Assembly: GCF_012641475.1 (NCBI RefSeq)
Contig: NZ_JABAIL010000012.1
Span: 124,001-188,000, forward strand
From: Flammeovirga agarivorans
Lineage (GTDB): Bacteria > Bacteroidota > Bacteroidia > Cytophagales > Flammeovirgaceae
Length of the DNA stretch: 64,000 nt
Direction: 5' to 3'
A program made the translations under genes and the position numbers. Below, one piece after another: positions 36,314-46,331 of this stretch. Every line of letters begins with the position of its first letter. The first letter of the stretch is position 1. The notes beneath the pieces are model-generated. The model saw only the letters and a list, made by a program, of their open reading frames with translations. It ran no database searches and was not told the origin of the DNA.

Positions 36314-37357
36314 CTACAAACTTAATACTTTTTTCTCAAGATCTCTCACAATTCTTTGTAGCTCAGGTAGCTTCCTGTAAACAGCAAAGGATTTTAAGTG
36401 CTCCATCGAAGGGATTGCAGGTGATCCCATAATACGAGTTCCTGCTTCCTTAACTCCTTGAGCTAAACCAGATTGTGCTGCAATCATAGTCCTATCTGCT
36501 ACTTTAATATGACCAGATACACCAACTTGTCCACCGATCATACAATTTGAACCAATTTCACTTGATCCCGAAATACCTGTCTGAGAAGCAACTACTGTAT
36601 TTTCTCCTACAACTACATTATGAGCTACTTGAATTAAGTTATCAAGCTTCACTCCTTTTTTCAAGACTGTAGAACCCATTGTCGCTCTATCTACCACAGT
36701 ATTAGCTCCAATATCTACATTGTCTTCAAGGATAACATTTCCTATCTGAGGAATAGTTTTATAAGTACCATCTTTCTGAGGAGCAAAACCAAATCCATCA
36801 GATCCAACAACGGCCCCTGCTTGTAAAGTACAGTTATTACCAATTTTTGAACCATGACAAACTTTTACGCCTGCATATAATACACAGTTATCGCCAATTT
36901 CAACTCCTTCTCCAATAAATACTTGAGGATGAATTTTGGCATTCTTACCAATTTTCACTCCTTTAGATATATATGCAAAAGCACCTACATAAGCAGTTGC
37001 TTTGTCCATCTCAACACTTTCGTCAATAAAAGCAGGTTGTTCAATACCCACTTTAGCTAGACTCAACATTCTTTGGTATTCTGTAAGTAAATCAGTGAAA
37101 CCAGCGTAAGCATCTTCTACAACAATCATTGCACAAGGTACTTCCTTTTTCGGTTCAAAATCTTTACTCACTATTACCGCACTCACCTTTGTAGAATAAA
37201 TAAACTCTTCGTATTTCATGTTTGCTAAAAATGAAATAGCTCCTGCTTCTCCTTCTTGGATTTTTGCAATTGTTGAAATTTTAGCCTCAGCATCTCCTCC
37301 AACTACTTCTCCTTGAAGTAACATCGCAATCTGTTGTACGGTAATTTCCAATTTCAT
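36314..37357 (-). CDS. lpxD: UDP-3-O-acylglucosamine N-acyltransferase LpxD
   Basis: A 347-residue acyltransferase with an N-terminal uridine-binding domain (ISTIAKIQEGEAGAISFLAN) and a beta-helix of hexapeptide repeats. It contains GSDGFGFAPQKDGTYKTIPQ and the catalytic histidine in LIQVAHNVVVG. It acts after LpxC in lipid A synthesis. Spaced 83 bp from the LpxC/FabZ gene and 79 bp from the HD gene, in the same direction. Confidence 0.95.
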   Translation of the reverse strand: MKLEITVQQIAMLLQGEVVGGDAEAKISTIAKIQEGEAGAISFLANMKYEEFIYSTKVSAVIVSKDFEPKKEVPCAMIVVEDAYAGFTDLLTEYQRMLSLAKVGIEQPAFIDESVEMDKATAYVGAFAYISKGVKIGKNAKIHPQVFIGEGVEIGDNCVLYAGVKVCHGSKIGNNCTLQAGAVVGSDGFGFAPQKDGTYKTIPQIGNVILEDNVDIGANTVVDRATMGSTVLKKGVKLDNLIQVAHNVVVGENTVVASQTGISGSSEIGSNCMIGGQVGVSGHIKVADRTMIAAQSGLAQGVKEAGTRIMGSPAIPSMEHLKSFAVYRKLPELQRIVRDLEKKVLSL

Positions 37358-37435
37358 AGTATGGTCTTCCCTATATGACTTCTAAGAATTATTGATTTTT
37401 TCTTTATTTTTCTTGTCTACAGACAAAAAATCACG

Positions 37436-38650
37436 CTAAGATACAACTTTGGGTTGGCATAGGTAATATTTTGTGACAATTTTCGTTAATGCCTCAATAT
37501 TTGGCAAGTCAGAAGCATCAGAAATATCAATAATTGCCCCACCTTTCATCTTCACCTTAATATTCTCTCTATCAGTTGTATAAGCAGCATTACTCACACT
37601 CCCTTTGAGACAAAGGAAAGACAAATCTTCCTTTTCAAAACCTTTTGATAATAATTTTTCTTGAACAGATTTTAACTTTTCCTCATCGATTTCTTCAATT
37701 GACATATCAACATTGAAAAGTTTTCTATTTAATAGACCATCAATAAGTAATCTCAATACTGGATCATCACCAAATTGCCAACTTTTTAAAGCTGTCCAAA
37801 TATTATAGTCATCCAATTGTAAGTAATGTTCTACAATGGAACTGTCATTTTCAAAATCTGCTTTTGTGATAGATTGAGTTAGAAAGAATTTCAAGTTAGG
37901 ATCACACACTAAATCAATTCCTTTACCTAATAAATGCTTAGCTCTTCTAATTACACTTTGTAGCATTAACTCTGCCGCCAAACCTGTTCTATGCAAGTAA
38001 ACCTGCCAATACATCATTCGACGAGCATTTAAAAAACGATCGATGCTATAAATACCTTTTTCTAAGACAACTATATCATCGTTATGGACATCTAACATCC
38101 TGATTATTCTACTTGCTCCTACACTGCCTTCTACTACTCCTGAAAAAAAGCAATCTCTCTGCAAGTAATCCAGTCGATCCATATCCAGTTGACTAGAAAC
38201 CATTTGATGAAAAAACTTTCTCTGATAATCCCCTGTGAACATATCAATAGACATTTGTAAACGGCCATCCATCTCATCGTTCAATCGGTGCATTAAAAAT
38301 AAAGAAAGCTCTTCGTGATGTACATCCAATAGTATGTGTTCTAAAGCATGAGAAAAAGGACCATGTCCTACATCATGCAATAGAATAGCAATCATTGCTG
38401 CCTCTTTTTCCTCTTTTGATATTTCTGTACCTTTTCTTACCAACGACTCGATAGCAGACTTCATCAAATGCATTGCACCTAATGCATGACTAAATCTTGT
38501 ATGCTGCGCTCCGGGATAAACCACACTTGAGCACCCCATCTGCTTAATTCTAGTCAGTCTTAAAAATATTGGGTGATTAACCAGTTCTAGTATTAGCTCT
38601 GAATCAATAGAGACGAACCCATAAATTGGGTCGTTGATAATTTTGTACAT
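37436..38650 (-). CDS. HD-domain phosphohydrolase
   Basis: A 404-residue protein with the HD metal-binding motif (HTRFSHALGAMHLM, then LLHDVGHGPFSHALEH), DMDRLDYLQRDCFFSGV and RMMYWQVYLHRTGLAAE. These fit the dGTPase/SAMHD1-like group common in Bacteroidota, often found before lpxD. It starts 4 bp after the FadL-like gene, so the two are likely co-transcribed. Confidence 0.9.
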   Translation of the reverse strand: MYKIINDPIYGFVSIDSELILELVNHPIFLRLTRIKQMGCSSVVYPGAQHTRFSHALGAMHLMKSAIESLVRKGTEISKEEKEAAMIAILLHDVGHGPFSHALEHILLDVHHEELSLFLMHRLNDEMDGRLQMSIDMFTGDYQRKFFHQMVSSQLDMDRLDYLQRDCFFSGVVEGSVGASRIIRMLDVHNDDIVVLEKGIYSIDRFLNARRMMYWQVYLHRTGLAAELMLQSVIRRAKHLLGKGIDLVCDPNLKFFLTQSITKADFENDSSIVEHYLQLDDYNIWTALKSWQFGDDPVLRLLIDGLLNRKLFNVDMSIEEIDEEKLKSVQEKLLSKGFEKEDLSFLCLKGSVSNAAYTTDRENIKVKMKGGAIIDISDASDLPNIEALTKIVTKYYLCQPKVVS

Positions 38651-38654
38651 AGTA

Positions 38655-40418
38655 TTAAAAGCGTTTACCTATACTTAATTGTAATTCAGTACGAGTATTA
38701 TTTACATCTGCTATAGGATAAATTAAAATAGTTTGCCCATCCTGAGATGCATTATCAGATAATTGATACGGACTGTCTATACTTTTCCATGTACTGAAGA
38801 TCACAGCAAAGTCCATATAAAATTTCTTATTCCTATAACCTAATCCTCCTGTATAGAACTGTTTACTTTGGTCAACTCCTAAATTATATTCCTCTTTGTG
38901 AGGATCTTGATAATAGGCAAAACCACCTCTCAACATAAACTTAGGATTTAATCTATATTCTGCACCTAGTCTGATATTGATGGTATTTCTATACTCTTCA
39001 CCTAAAATAAAGTTATCTCCTTCAAAATTTAATGGAACAGTAAATGCATCAAAAGTGCCTTCCAAATATACAGTCTCTCCCTTGTTAATCTTCATTGCAG
39101 AGTAACCTACATATTCTACATCAGCAGTAATAAAGCCTTTTTTACCTAAAAATGCTGAGATACCACCAGACGTTTTCCAAGGTGTATTTAAGTTATAGTT
39201 TGTTCTTAAACGCTCATGAGAAGCTGTCTTCATTCCATTATATGATCCTGTATCAGAAGCGTTCGGATTGCTCAACAATGCTCCTTCAGGATTATATACA
39301 TTGGTGGTATAATTTCCATTAGGATCCGTCACAAATTGATTTTGTTGGTATTCAGCATCATCCCATGACTTGTTATCATAATCCCTTGCCATAGTAGCTT
39401 GATAATAGTCTGTAAGTGCATACCAAGTTGGAGAAGTATAAGTAGCACCAATTCTAATCGCATCAACTGGTCTCCAAATTAATCCTACAGAAAGGTTAAC
39501 ACCCCAACCATTCGTTTGAAAATCTTCAGCTAAACCTAAGTAAGTTAACTCTTCATTTCTTAACTCATAATATTCAGTTGTTTTTGAGTAGTTCACATTT
39601 TGAACTCCAAACTTAGCTCCTAAATATAATTTATCATCATAGTTTGCTCCATAGGCAAACGTTGTCTCATATTGTCCTCCTCTAGTCTTTACAGATTGCT
39701 TTCTTTCTTGAATTGGTGTTGAAGGCACTCCATATCCATTATCTCTATCAGCAATAAAGTAATAATTATAACTATCAGGATCATCTCCATATACTGGCTT
39801 AATCAAATCAATAGCATAAGCCATTTCTGCTAAAGAGAATAAAGCATAACCATTGTTGTAATCCTGTAATGCTAAATCCATGTTCGATTTTGCAATACCA
39901 AAGGCAGATTCTTCTAAGTAATTCAATAAAGAAGTTGGGTTACTTCCATCCTCTGTATAAGTCAAGTCACTATTATAATCAGCAATTCTATTGAAAGTGA
40001 TGGCAAAAGAACCACCTCTCCATTTACTACCGCTATTATTATCAGACTTTGATTTGGCCCAAACAATACCTAATTCAGGAAGAAAAAATCTAGTTTGGTT
40101 AGCATCTCCTGTAATACCATTACCAGAAGCTTCTGTCCCTGTCATTCCTATACCCATAGAAACGTGGTATTCCGACTTTCTGAAAAAACCTAATCCTGCA
40201 GGGTTAAGCATGGCATGGGAAATATCACCACCTAAGGATACACCTGCTCCCCCAATGGCTCGGATTCTTGATGACCCTGCTAAATTCTGCTGAGAAAACC
40301 TCACTGCATCATTATAGTAACCAATCGGTGGATATAAATTTTGTGCGTATGTTGATAAGCTAAAAATTAGGAATAATGCACTTAAAAAAAATAATCTCCT
40401 ATAAGTTCTATTTATCAT
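38655..40418 (-). CDS. FadL/OmpP1-like outer-membrane beta-barrel protein
   Basis: A protein of 587 residues. The signal peptide has the hydrophobic core LFFLSALFLIFSLSTY and ends AQ. The start of the mature barrel reads SRIRAIGGAGVSLGGDISHA followed by MLNPAGLG, the family hallmark. Many amphipathic strands follow, and the last strand ends ELQLSIGKRF with C-terminal Phe. The family imports hydrophobic compounds. The frame opens at a TTG at 40442, but the ATG at 40418 gives a cleaner signal. A -7-like TAAATTTG (minus, 40477-40484) lies inside the preceding terminator region. Confidence 0.85.
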   Translation of the reverse strand: MINRTYRRLFFLSALFLIFSLSTYAQNLYPPIGYYNDAVRFSQQNLAGSSRIRAIGGAGVSLGGDISHAMLNPAGLGFFRKSEYHVSMGIGMTGTEASGNGITGDANQTRFFLPELGIVWAKSKSDNNSGSKWRGGSFAITFNRIADYNSDLTYTEDGSNPTSLLNYLEESAFGIAKSNMDLALQDYNNGYALFSLAEMAYAIDLIKPVYGDDPDSYNYYFIADRDNGYGVPSTPIQERKQSVKTRGGQYETTFAYGANYDDKLYLGAKFGVQNVNYSKTTEYYELRNEELTYLGLAEDFQTNGWGVNLSVGLIWRPVDAIRIGATYTSPTWYALTDYYQATMARDYDNKSWDDAEYQQNQFVTDPNGNYTTNVYNPEGALLSNPNASDTGSYNGMKTASHERLRTNYNLNTPWKTSGGISAFLGKKGFITADVEYVGYSAMKINKGETVYLEGTFDAFTVPLNFEGDNFILGEEYRNTINIRLGAEYRLNPKFMLRGGFAYYQDPHKEEYNLGVDQSKQFYTGGLGYRNKKFYMDFAVIFSTWKSIDSPYQLSDNASQDGQTILIYPIADVNNTRTELQLSIGKRF

Positions 40419-40483
40419 ATTTTTATTGATGAGTATTTTCAAAAAAACGAGGAGAGGGCTTGTTGTTTGTTATATACAAATTT

Positions 40484-40519
40484 ATAAAAAAAGGATGTTC
40501 CATAACTAGAAACATCCTT
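40484..40519 (-). terminator. Terminator of the repeat-rich gene at 40541
   Basis: AAGGATGTT (40491-40499) pairs with AACATCCTT (40511-40519), followed on the minus strand by a T run. Confidence 0.88.
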
Positions 40520-40540
40520 ATTAATTTCTTTACAGATGAA

Positions 40541-41527
40541 CTATCTTCTTCTAACAGATCTTCCTGCAGATCCTGAGCTTCTACCTGCTCCTCCAGATGG
40601 AGATGATCTAAATGATGAATTACTGTTGTAAGATGGTCTGTTAAAGTTGTTATTTTTAAATGGATCAGAAGATGGTCTACTTTGGTTCCAACCAGAATTC
40701 TGTCTTGTTCCATTATTAACTCTCGATGAAGACGCTGTTCCTGTAGGTTGTTGATACCTAGAAGGGTAACGCAACTGCTTATTTGCTGGGCTATTTACAC
40801 GAGTTCTTACATTGTTAACTCTCGCCGTATACTCCGGTGATCTATTAACAACAACTCGTCCGCCTGGATAATATCCATATCCTGGGTATCCATAACCAGG
40901 ATACATACCCATTCCGTAACCTGGATATCCATAACCATATCCCGGATACATACCCATGCCATAGCCTGGATACATGCCCATTCCGTAACCAGGGTACATT
41001 CCCATACCATAGCCAGGGTAACCCCAACCAGGATACATTCCCATACCCATTCCCATTCCAATACCTAAACCAAGCTGGAATGCTGAACTGTTTCCAAAGC
41101 CAATACCAATACTTGTTCCTGTACCAAAAGTACCTGCACTCATGCCAAGACTAATTGAAGGATTAGAGAAAAATCCTCCTTTTTTAGATGTACCTGCTTG
41201 TTCAGCAATACTTACACCTTGTGTTGCTTCCATGTATGCATTTCCTTCAGTAGGAATAGAAGTAGGGATTACGCCTTCTTCAGTTACATAATAATTATAT
41301 CCGTATCCTGTGCCTACACCATCAGGATTTGAAAATCTGCTTTGTGGATTTTGCCTGTCTGGTGAAGCCGGAAAATTGTGCGATCCTAAGTCTGCTGGAA
41401 CAGCAATAGGCTTAGCACTTAATGCTTCTCTGTCCGCCTTTGTAAAATACATGTCGTCGAACTCCTGACCAAAAGAAGTAGAAACGGCAAATAAAGTACT
41501 GAGAGCGGTGTATATCCATTTATTCAT
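40541..41527 (-). CDS. Secreted Gly/Tyr/Met/Pro repeat protein with Ser/Arg-rich tail
   Basis: A 328-residue protein with a signal peptide (MNKWIYTALSTLFAVSTSFG). Residues about 30-150 are ordinary. From about 155 to 230 it is built of short repeats of the type GYGMGMYPGYGMGMYPGYG. The tail (235-328) is rich in Asn, Arg and Ser and ends SGSAGRSVRRR. No enzyme domain. Such compositions occur in adhesive, matrix or self-assembling proteins; that role is speculative. The DNA repeats inside the gene are prone to length change by slippage. Confidence 0.8.
   Translation of the reverse strand: MNKWIYTALSTLFAVSTSFGQEFDDMYFTKADREALSAKPIAVPADLGSHNFPASPDRQNPQSRFSNPDGVGTGYGYNYYVTEEGVIPTSIPTEGNAYMEATQGVSIAEQAGTSKKGGFFSNPSISLGMSAGTFGTGTSIGIGFGNSSAFQLGLGIGMGMGMGMYPGWGYPGYGMGMYPGYGMGMYPGYGMGMYPGYGYGYPGYGMGMYPGYGYPGYGYYPGGRVVVNRSPEYTARVNNVRTRVNSPANKQLRYPSRYQQPTGTASSSRVNNGTRQNSGWNQSRPSSDPFKNNNFNRPSYNSNSSFRSSPSGGAGRSSGSAGRSVRRR
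40860..41060 (-). repeat. Imperfect tandem DNA repeats coding the GYGMGMYP units
   Basis: The stretch consists of 12-36-bp imperfect repeats built on codons for Gly-Tyr-Gly-Met-Gly-Met-Tyr-Pro. Units vary mainly at third codon positions, so the peptide is better conserved than the DNA, arguing for selection on the repeat peptide. Confidence 0.8.
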
Positions 41528-41724
41528 AATAAACCTAGTTACATTGGTTTTAAATCAGCAAGAGGACAAAAAATTATTATATTTGCAAACCTCTTGTGAA
41601 GCACAAAAATTAGGTTAGTGATAGCTTCTTTACAAATATAAGAATATTAAGCAATATATCATTAACTTTAACAGTTCAAGAGGCTTAAACAAAGATTGTA
41701 ATCAATTTCAGATAATTATATACC

Positions 41725-43200
41725 ATGGCAAAAGGCTTACCTAAGAGAAGCGACGATTACTCAGCTTGGTACAACGAGTTAGTAAAAAAGGCGGATTTAG
41801 CAGAGAATTCTGCAGTTCGTGGCTGTATGGTGATTAAACCATATGGTTATGCAATTTGGGAAAAAATGCAACAGACTTTAGACAAAATGTTTAAAGATAC
41901 TGGTCACTCAAATGCTTACTTCCCCCTTTTAATTCCAAAATCTTATTTAAGCAAGGAAGCAGACCACGTAGATGGTTTTGCTAAAGAATGTGCAGTTGTT
42001 ACACATTACCGCTTAAAGAATGCAGAGGATGGTTCAGGTGTTGTTGTAGACCCTGAGGCAAAACTAGACGAAGAACTAATCGTTCGTCCTACTTCTGAAA
42101 CTGTAATCTGGAGTACTTATAAAAACTGGATTCAATCGTATAGAGACCTTCCTTTATTGGTAAACCAATGGGCTAACGTAATGCGTTGGGAAATGCGTAC
42201 GCGTTTATTCTTACGTACTTCGGAGTTCTTATGGCAAGAAGGACATACTGCACACGCTACTAAAGACGAAGCTGTAGCAGAAACAAAACAAATGCTTGAA
42301 GTTTATGCAGACTTTGCTGAAAACTTCATGGGTGTTCCTGTAGTAAAAGGTGTAAAAACGGCAAACGAACGTTTTGCAGGTGCTGTAGATACTTTCTGTA
42401 TCGAAGCAATGATGCAAGATGGTAAAGCATTACAAGCCGGTACATCTCACTTCTTAGGTCAAAATTTCGCAAAAGCATTTGATGTGAAATTCTCTGACAA
42501 AGACAACAAACTAGAGCATGTTTGGGGTACTTCTTGGGGTGTATCTACTCGTTTAATGGGTGCGTTAATTATGGCTCACTCTGATGATGAAGGTTTAGTA
42601 TTACCTCCAAAATTAGCTCCTATCCAAGTAGTAATTGTACCTATTTACAAAGGACAAGAACAATTGGATGCTATTTCTGAGAAAGCAAAAGAGATCCAAA
42701 AAGCATTACAAGCTTTAAATATTTCTGTGAAATTTGATGACCGCGACTCACTTCGTCCAGGCTTCAAATTTGCCGATTGGGAATTAAAAGGTGTTCCAGT
42801 TCGTATCGCTATGGGTCAACGTGACTTAGAAAACGGCACTGTTGAGATTGCTCGTAGAGATACAAAAGAGAAGAATACTCATCAACTTGATGGTGTTGTT
42901 GAAACTGTTCAGCAATTATTGGATGAGATCCAAGCTGCCATTTACAACAAAGCATTAGACTACCGTGAGTCTCATATCACAAAGGTTGAAAACTTTGATG
43001 AATTCAAAGATGTTCTTGAAAACAAAGGTGGTTTTATTGCTGCTCACTGGGATGGAACAACTGAAACAGAAGAGAAAATTAAGGATTTAACGAAAGCTAC
43101 AATTCGTTGTATTCCTTTAAATAATGAGCAAGAAGAAGGTACTTGTATTTTAACAGGTAAACCATCTACTCAACGCGTTCTTTTTGCAAAAGCGTATTAA
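41725..43200 (+). CDS. proS: Prolyl-tRNA synthetase, archaeal/eukaryote-like type
   Basis: A 491-residue class II synthetase charging tRNA-Pro. It has [19 protein letters not shown] (motif 1 region), [20 protein letters not shown] (motif 2) and a C-terminal extension ending in the conserved Tyr (FAKAY). It lacks the bacterial INS editing insertion, the short archaeal-type form usual in Bacteroidota. Single-gene unit with a strong terminator. Confidence 0.96.
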   Translation: MAKGLPKRSDDYSAWYNELVKKADLAENSAVRGCMVIKPYGYAIWEKMQQTLDKMFKDTGHSNAYFPLLIPKSYLSKEADHVDGFAKECAVVTHYRLKNAEDGSGVVVDPEAKLDEELIVRPTSETVIWSTYKNWIQSYRDLPLLVNQWANVMRWEMRTRLFLRTSEFLWQEGHTAHATKDEAVAETKQMLEVYADFAENFMGVPVVKGVKTANERFAGAVDTFCIEAMMQDGKALQAGTSHFLGQNFAKAFDVKFSDKDNKLEHVWGTSWGVSTRLMGALIMAHSDDEGLVLPPKLAPIQVVIVPIYKGQEQLDAISEKAKEIQKALQALNISVKFDDRDSLRPGFKFADWELKGVPVRIAMGQRDLENGTVEIARRDTKEKNTHQLDGVVETVQQLLDEIQAAIYNKALDYRESHITKVENFDEFKDVLENKGGFIAAHWDGTTETEEKIKDLTKATIRCIPLNNEQEEGTCILTGKPSTQRVLFAKAY

Positions 43201-43224
43201 TTTTTGCTCTATAAAACCTTTAGA

Positions 43225-43268
43225 AACGGATGGTATTTGTAAATTACAGATACTATCCGTTCTTTTTT
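43225..43268 (+). terminator. Terminator of proS
   Basis: A long stem with wobbles, AACGGATGGTATTTGTAA (43225-43242) with the complementary stretch ending at 43261, then a T run. Confidence 0.85.
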
Positions 43269-43301
43269 AAAAGAACATTAAATCAATTACAAATAGATAT
43301 T

Positions 43302-43937
43302 ATGGAAATTAATCCTGTTATCATTTTCGGAGCTAGCGGATTAGGAAAAGCAGCTCTGGATATATTCAAGAGTCAAGACATTCTTGTTTTCTGTTTTCTT
43401 GATGCAGATGATGAATTACATGGTGCTGAAATTGGTGAAGTAACTGTAATGGGATCTCCATCAAACGATGGTTTCTTAAAGCATATTGGTAAAAAGTGTG
43501 ATGCTTTTGTTGCTATTGAAGACCATGAAACACGCCAGCGCATTGTAAAAATGCTTAAAGAGCGTCGTAAAGTTCAGCCTGTTAACGCCATCCATAAAGA
43601 TACTAGTATCTCTGAATCAGCATTTATTGGTTATGGAAACTTTATCAATGCAGGTGCCCGTCTAGGCTATGATGTAAAGATTTCAGACCACTGTATTATC
43701 CATTCAAACGCTGTACTAGAACATGATGCACAACTGGAAGAACTCGTAACTGTAGGTTCAGGTGCTATCGTAGGTGCAGGTGCCAAAGTGGGTAAGGGTG
43801 CTCTTATTGGTTCGGGTGCTATCATCGCTCCAAATGTAATTATTGGAGAAGGTGCTCAAATTGGTCCTGGATCATTAGTAATGATGGAGGTAAAACCAAA
43901 TACTACGGTATTTGGAATGCCTGCAAAGGAAATATAA
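43302..43937 (+). CDS. NeuD/PglD-like sugar O-acyltransferase
   Basis: A protein of 211 residues. The N-terminal half is a Rossmann-like sugar-binding domain (VIIFGASGLGKAALDIFKSQ). The C-terminal half is a left-handed beta-helix with hexapeptide repeats (GAIVGAGAKVGKGALIGSGA). The expected catalytic His is in CIIHSNAVLEHDAQLEE. The family acetylates nucleotide-linked amino sugars or sialic acids. The frame opens at 43230 inside the proS terminator, so the ATG at 43302 is the start. No partner glycan genes are adjacent. Confidence 0.86.
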   Translation: MEINPVIIFGASGLGKAALDIFKSQDILVFCFLDADDELHGAEIGEVTVMGSPSNDGFLKHIGKKCDAFVAIEDHETRQRIVKMLKERRKVQPVNAIHKDTSISESAFIGYGNFINAGARLGYDVKISDHCIIHSNAVLEHDAQLEELVTVGSGAIVGAGAKVGKGALIGSGAIIAPNVIIGEGAQIGPGSLVMMEVKPNTTVFGMPAKEI

Positions 43938-44022
43938 TATAGTTATTGATTAGTAGACAATAGGTTATTTCAGCATTTTTGAATATTTCTTACTGTCTAC
44001 TAATTCCTATTTACTAGTTAAG

Positions 44023-44994
44023 ATGCGTCTCATTTCCCATCCTGTACTTTGTAATTATTACGTTACATATAGATGTAATGCAAAATGCCATTTTTGTGAT
44101 ATATGGGAAAAACCATCACCTTATATTACTCTTGAAGAAGCCGATCAGAACTTCAAAGACCTAAAGCGATTGGGAGTTAAAGTAATTGACTTTACAGGAG
44201 GAGAACCCTTATTACATCAACAATTACACGAACTATTATTACTAGCAAAAAAAAGAGGGTTTATCACTACTGTAACAACCAATGGACTCCTTTACCCAAA
44301 ACGAGCAAAACAACTAAAAGGTCTCATTGATATGTTGCACTTTTCTTTAGATTCTTTCGATAAAGAAGTACATGATAAAGGAAGGGGTGTTCAATGCTAT
44401 GATAAGGTCTTAGAATCTATCGAGATTGCTTTATCGTTAGGAGAAAAGCCTGATATATTGTTTACTGCTATGGATAACAATATCAGTGAAATACAGCAGA
44501 TCTACCAGCAAATTACGCTACCAAATAAACTCGTATTAATTATTAATCCAATCTTTGAATACGACAACATAGGATCTTCGTTAGGACCACAAGAAATCAA
44601 TCATTTAAAGAAGTGGAAAAATAAAAAGTATGTTTTTCTAAATGATGCCTTTCTAGCTCTTAGAGAAGATGGAGGTAACCACATCGACCATCCTATTTGC
44701 AAAGCGGCTAGTTCGAGTATCGTCATCTCACCAAAAAATGAATTAATACTGCCTTGTTATCATTTAGGTAAAGATAAATTCCCTATAAATAATCAGTTGT
44801 TTGAATTATACCGGTCAAAAAAAATTCAGGCAATTGTCCAACAAGAAGGAAAATTGCCTGAATGTGAAGGCTGTGCAATTAACTGCTATATGCAACCTTC
44901 TTTTGGTGTTGAAATCAACAAATATTTTTGGAAATCCCTGCCCAGTACCATTAAATACAATTGGTGGAAAGGGACATGGAAAAATATATTCTAA
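44023..44994 (+). CDS. Radical SAM protein with SPASM-like C-terminal cysteines
   Basis: A 323-residue protein with CNAKCHFC (Cys18, 22, 25) binding the radical SAM 4Fe-4S cluster, FTGGEPLLH (SAM binding), and a C-terminal set of cysteines (HPICKAASSS, LILPCYHLG, CEGCAINC) able to hold an auxiliary cluster as in SPASM proteins. The substrate is unknown. No small peptide precursor gene is visible beside it. It ends exactly where the convergent PagL-like gene ends. Confidence 0.87.
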   Translation: MRLISHPVLCNYYVTYRCNAKCHFCDIWEKPSPYITLEEADQNFKDLKRLGVKVIDFTGGEPLLHQQLHELLLLAKKRGFITTVTTNGLLYPKRAKQLKGLIDMLHFSLDSFDKEVHDKGRGVQCYDKVLESIEIALSLGEKPDILFTAMDNNISEIQQIYQQITLPNKLVLIINPIFEYDNIGSSLGPQEINHLKKWKNKKYVFLNDAFLALREDGGNHIDHPICKAASSSIVISPKNELILPCYHLGKDKFPINNQLFELYRSKKIQAIVQQEGKLPECEGCAINCYMQPSFGVEINKYFWKSLPSTIKYNWWKGTWKNIF

Positions 44995-46215
44995 TTACAT
45001 ATTAGGACCTTTCTTCCCATACATTCTGAAACCTATACCCCACTCTACAAAGTCAGCAATAAAGCCTCCTGGAGTTTTTAGTGCTAAGTGAGCAAAGATT
45101 TTTCTTGTTAGATCATATCTACCACCTACTCTTGCATACCAGCCACCACGGCCTTCTACATTCATAAATGGAACACCAACTTGTGTCACCAATGTAAAGC
45201 GATGTACTAATAACTCATGAGATACATGTATACCTGCATACCATAATTTACTGTTTGGTACTCCATTTGGATATTGACTTTGATATTCTTCTACCAACGA
45301 TCCATCTCTAAAAATATCTATACCTAAACCGAATTTACCTTTATAACTGTAGTGTCTTGCTACATCCATACCGATAGTAGCCACCCCATAATACTTTTCT
45401 CTATCTTCAATATCATACGGTGAAGTACTCCAACCTCCAGCACCAAAAACATAGTATTCCCAGAAAGGTTGAAATTCAGGTAAATCATATTGAATTGTTT
45501 TCACTCTTGGATCTTGATCTTTCTTCAAAGATCGTCCTCCTTTTTTAGGGACATAGCCATTAAAGTTATATTTCACTCCTAGATCTAAACCGTATAGGTT
45601 TACCCCTTTATTTGGCGTTCTAGTTCTTCCATTAGAGAAGTGAGTAAATAATAGACCAGCTGTACCATCCAATCGTCTTGAAATTTTAAACTGACCTTCT
45701 ACCGAAACTGTAAAGTATACATTAAACTCACTACCAATTGCTGTTTGATCTGGATTTTCCTTTGGGTCGTAACCAAAGAAATCATAAGCTAATCCTACCC
45801 CTAAATCATAATTGAGACTCCACTTATTATACCTTTTAAATGGTGCATTAAAGAATCCATATACGGCAGATGGACTACCAAGAATATTAGCTTCAGGGTA
45901 AAATGTTGCTTGATAAAGACCAAAACCATAACTAGGATAACCAAATAGCTCTTGCCACTTTTTTCTACCATAACCTTTCCAGCCTACTCTTAGTTCTAAG
46001 GCACTGAAATAGTTATTTTCTACTTCTTCTAAACCATCTACTCCTGTAGAAAAATGTCCGCCCCAATGTACTTTAGTTTGCCCAAAGATTTGTCTCGGCA
46101 TTGTTTTATTTGAATCCGTCGTATCCGACTTTAAGAAATCATAGGTTTGTGCTTGTATTGTGAGTGAAAACAACAAAATAAAGCAAACACTTAATGATAA
46201 TTGCTTGATATGCAT
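44995..46215 (-). CDS. Lipid A deacylase (PagL)/acyloxyacyl hydrolase-like outer-membrane protein
   Basis: A 406-residue protein with a signal peptide (LSVCFILLFSLTIQAQ) and a beta-barrel middle section. It contains LFTHFSNGRTRTPNKGVN, in which His192 and Ser194 match the His-x-Ser-Asn of PagL. At the spacing of the PagL catalytic Glu there is Asn instead. The second half adds another set of barrel strands (HVSHELLVHRFTLVTQVGVP, FVEWGIGFRMYG). The predicted role is trimming of lipid A acyl chains in the outer membrane; activity is uncertain because of the Glu difference. Confidence 0.72.
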   Translation of the reverse strand: MHIKQLSLSVCFILLFSLTIQAQTYDFLKSDTTDSNKTMPRQIFGQTKVHWGGHFSTGVDGLEEVENNYFSALELRVGWKGYGRKKWQELFGYPSYGFGLYQATFYPEANILGSPSAVYGFFNAPFKRYNKWSLNYDLGVGLAYDFFGYDPKENPDQTAIGSEFNVYFTVSVEGQFKISRRLDGTAGLLFTHFSNGRTRTPNKGVNLYGLDLGVKYNFNGYVPKKGGRSLKKDQDPRVKTIQYDLPEFQPFWEYYVFGAGGWSTSPYDIEDREKYYGVATIGMDVARHYSYKGKFGLGIDIFRDGSLVEEYQSQYPNGVPNSKLWYAGIHVSHELLVHRFTLVTQVGVPFMNVEGRGGWYARVGGRYDLTRKIFAHLALKTPGGFIADFVEWGIGFRMYGKKGPNM

Positions 46216-46263
46216 AGTTAAAAAAGTATGTCGATGAATTGTTGAAAGATAATAGTGAAGATA

Positions 46264-46298
46264 TAAAAAAAGGCCAAGATTTAAATAAACCTTGGCCT
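46264..46298 (-). terminator. Terminator of rpsT
   Basis: AGGCCAAG (46271-46278) pairs with CTTGGCCT (46291-46298), then a T run on the minus strand. Confidence 0.88.
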
Positions 46299-46331
46299 GA
46301 ATGTTTTTTCAACTAGTAGTTGACTTCTAAA

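Noticed and set aside
40807-41061. Trp/Met-rich minus-strand ORFs inside the repeat gene
   Set aside because: Alternative-frame reading of the same repeats; the main frame has a signal peptide and continues on both sides.
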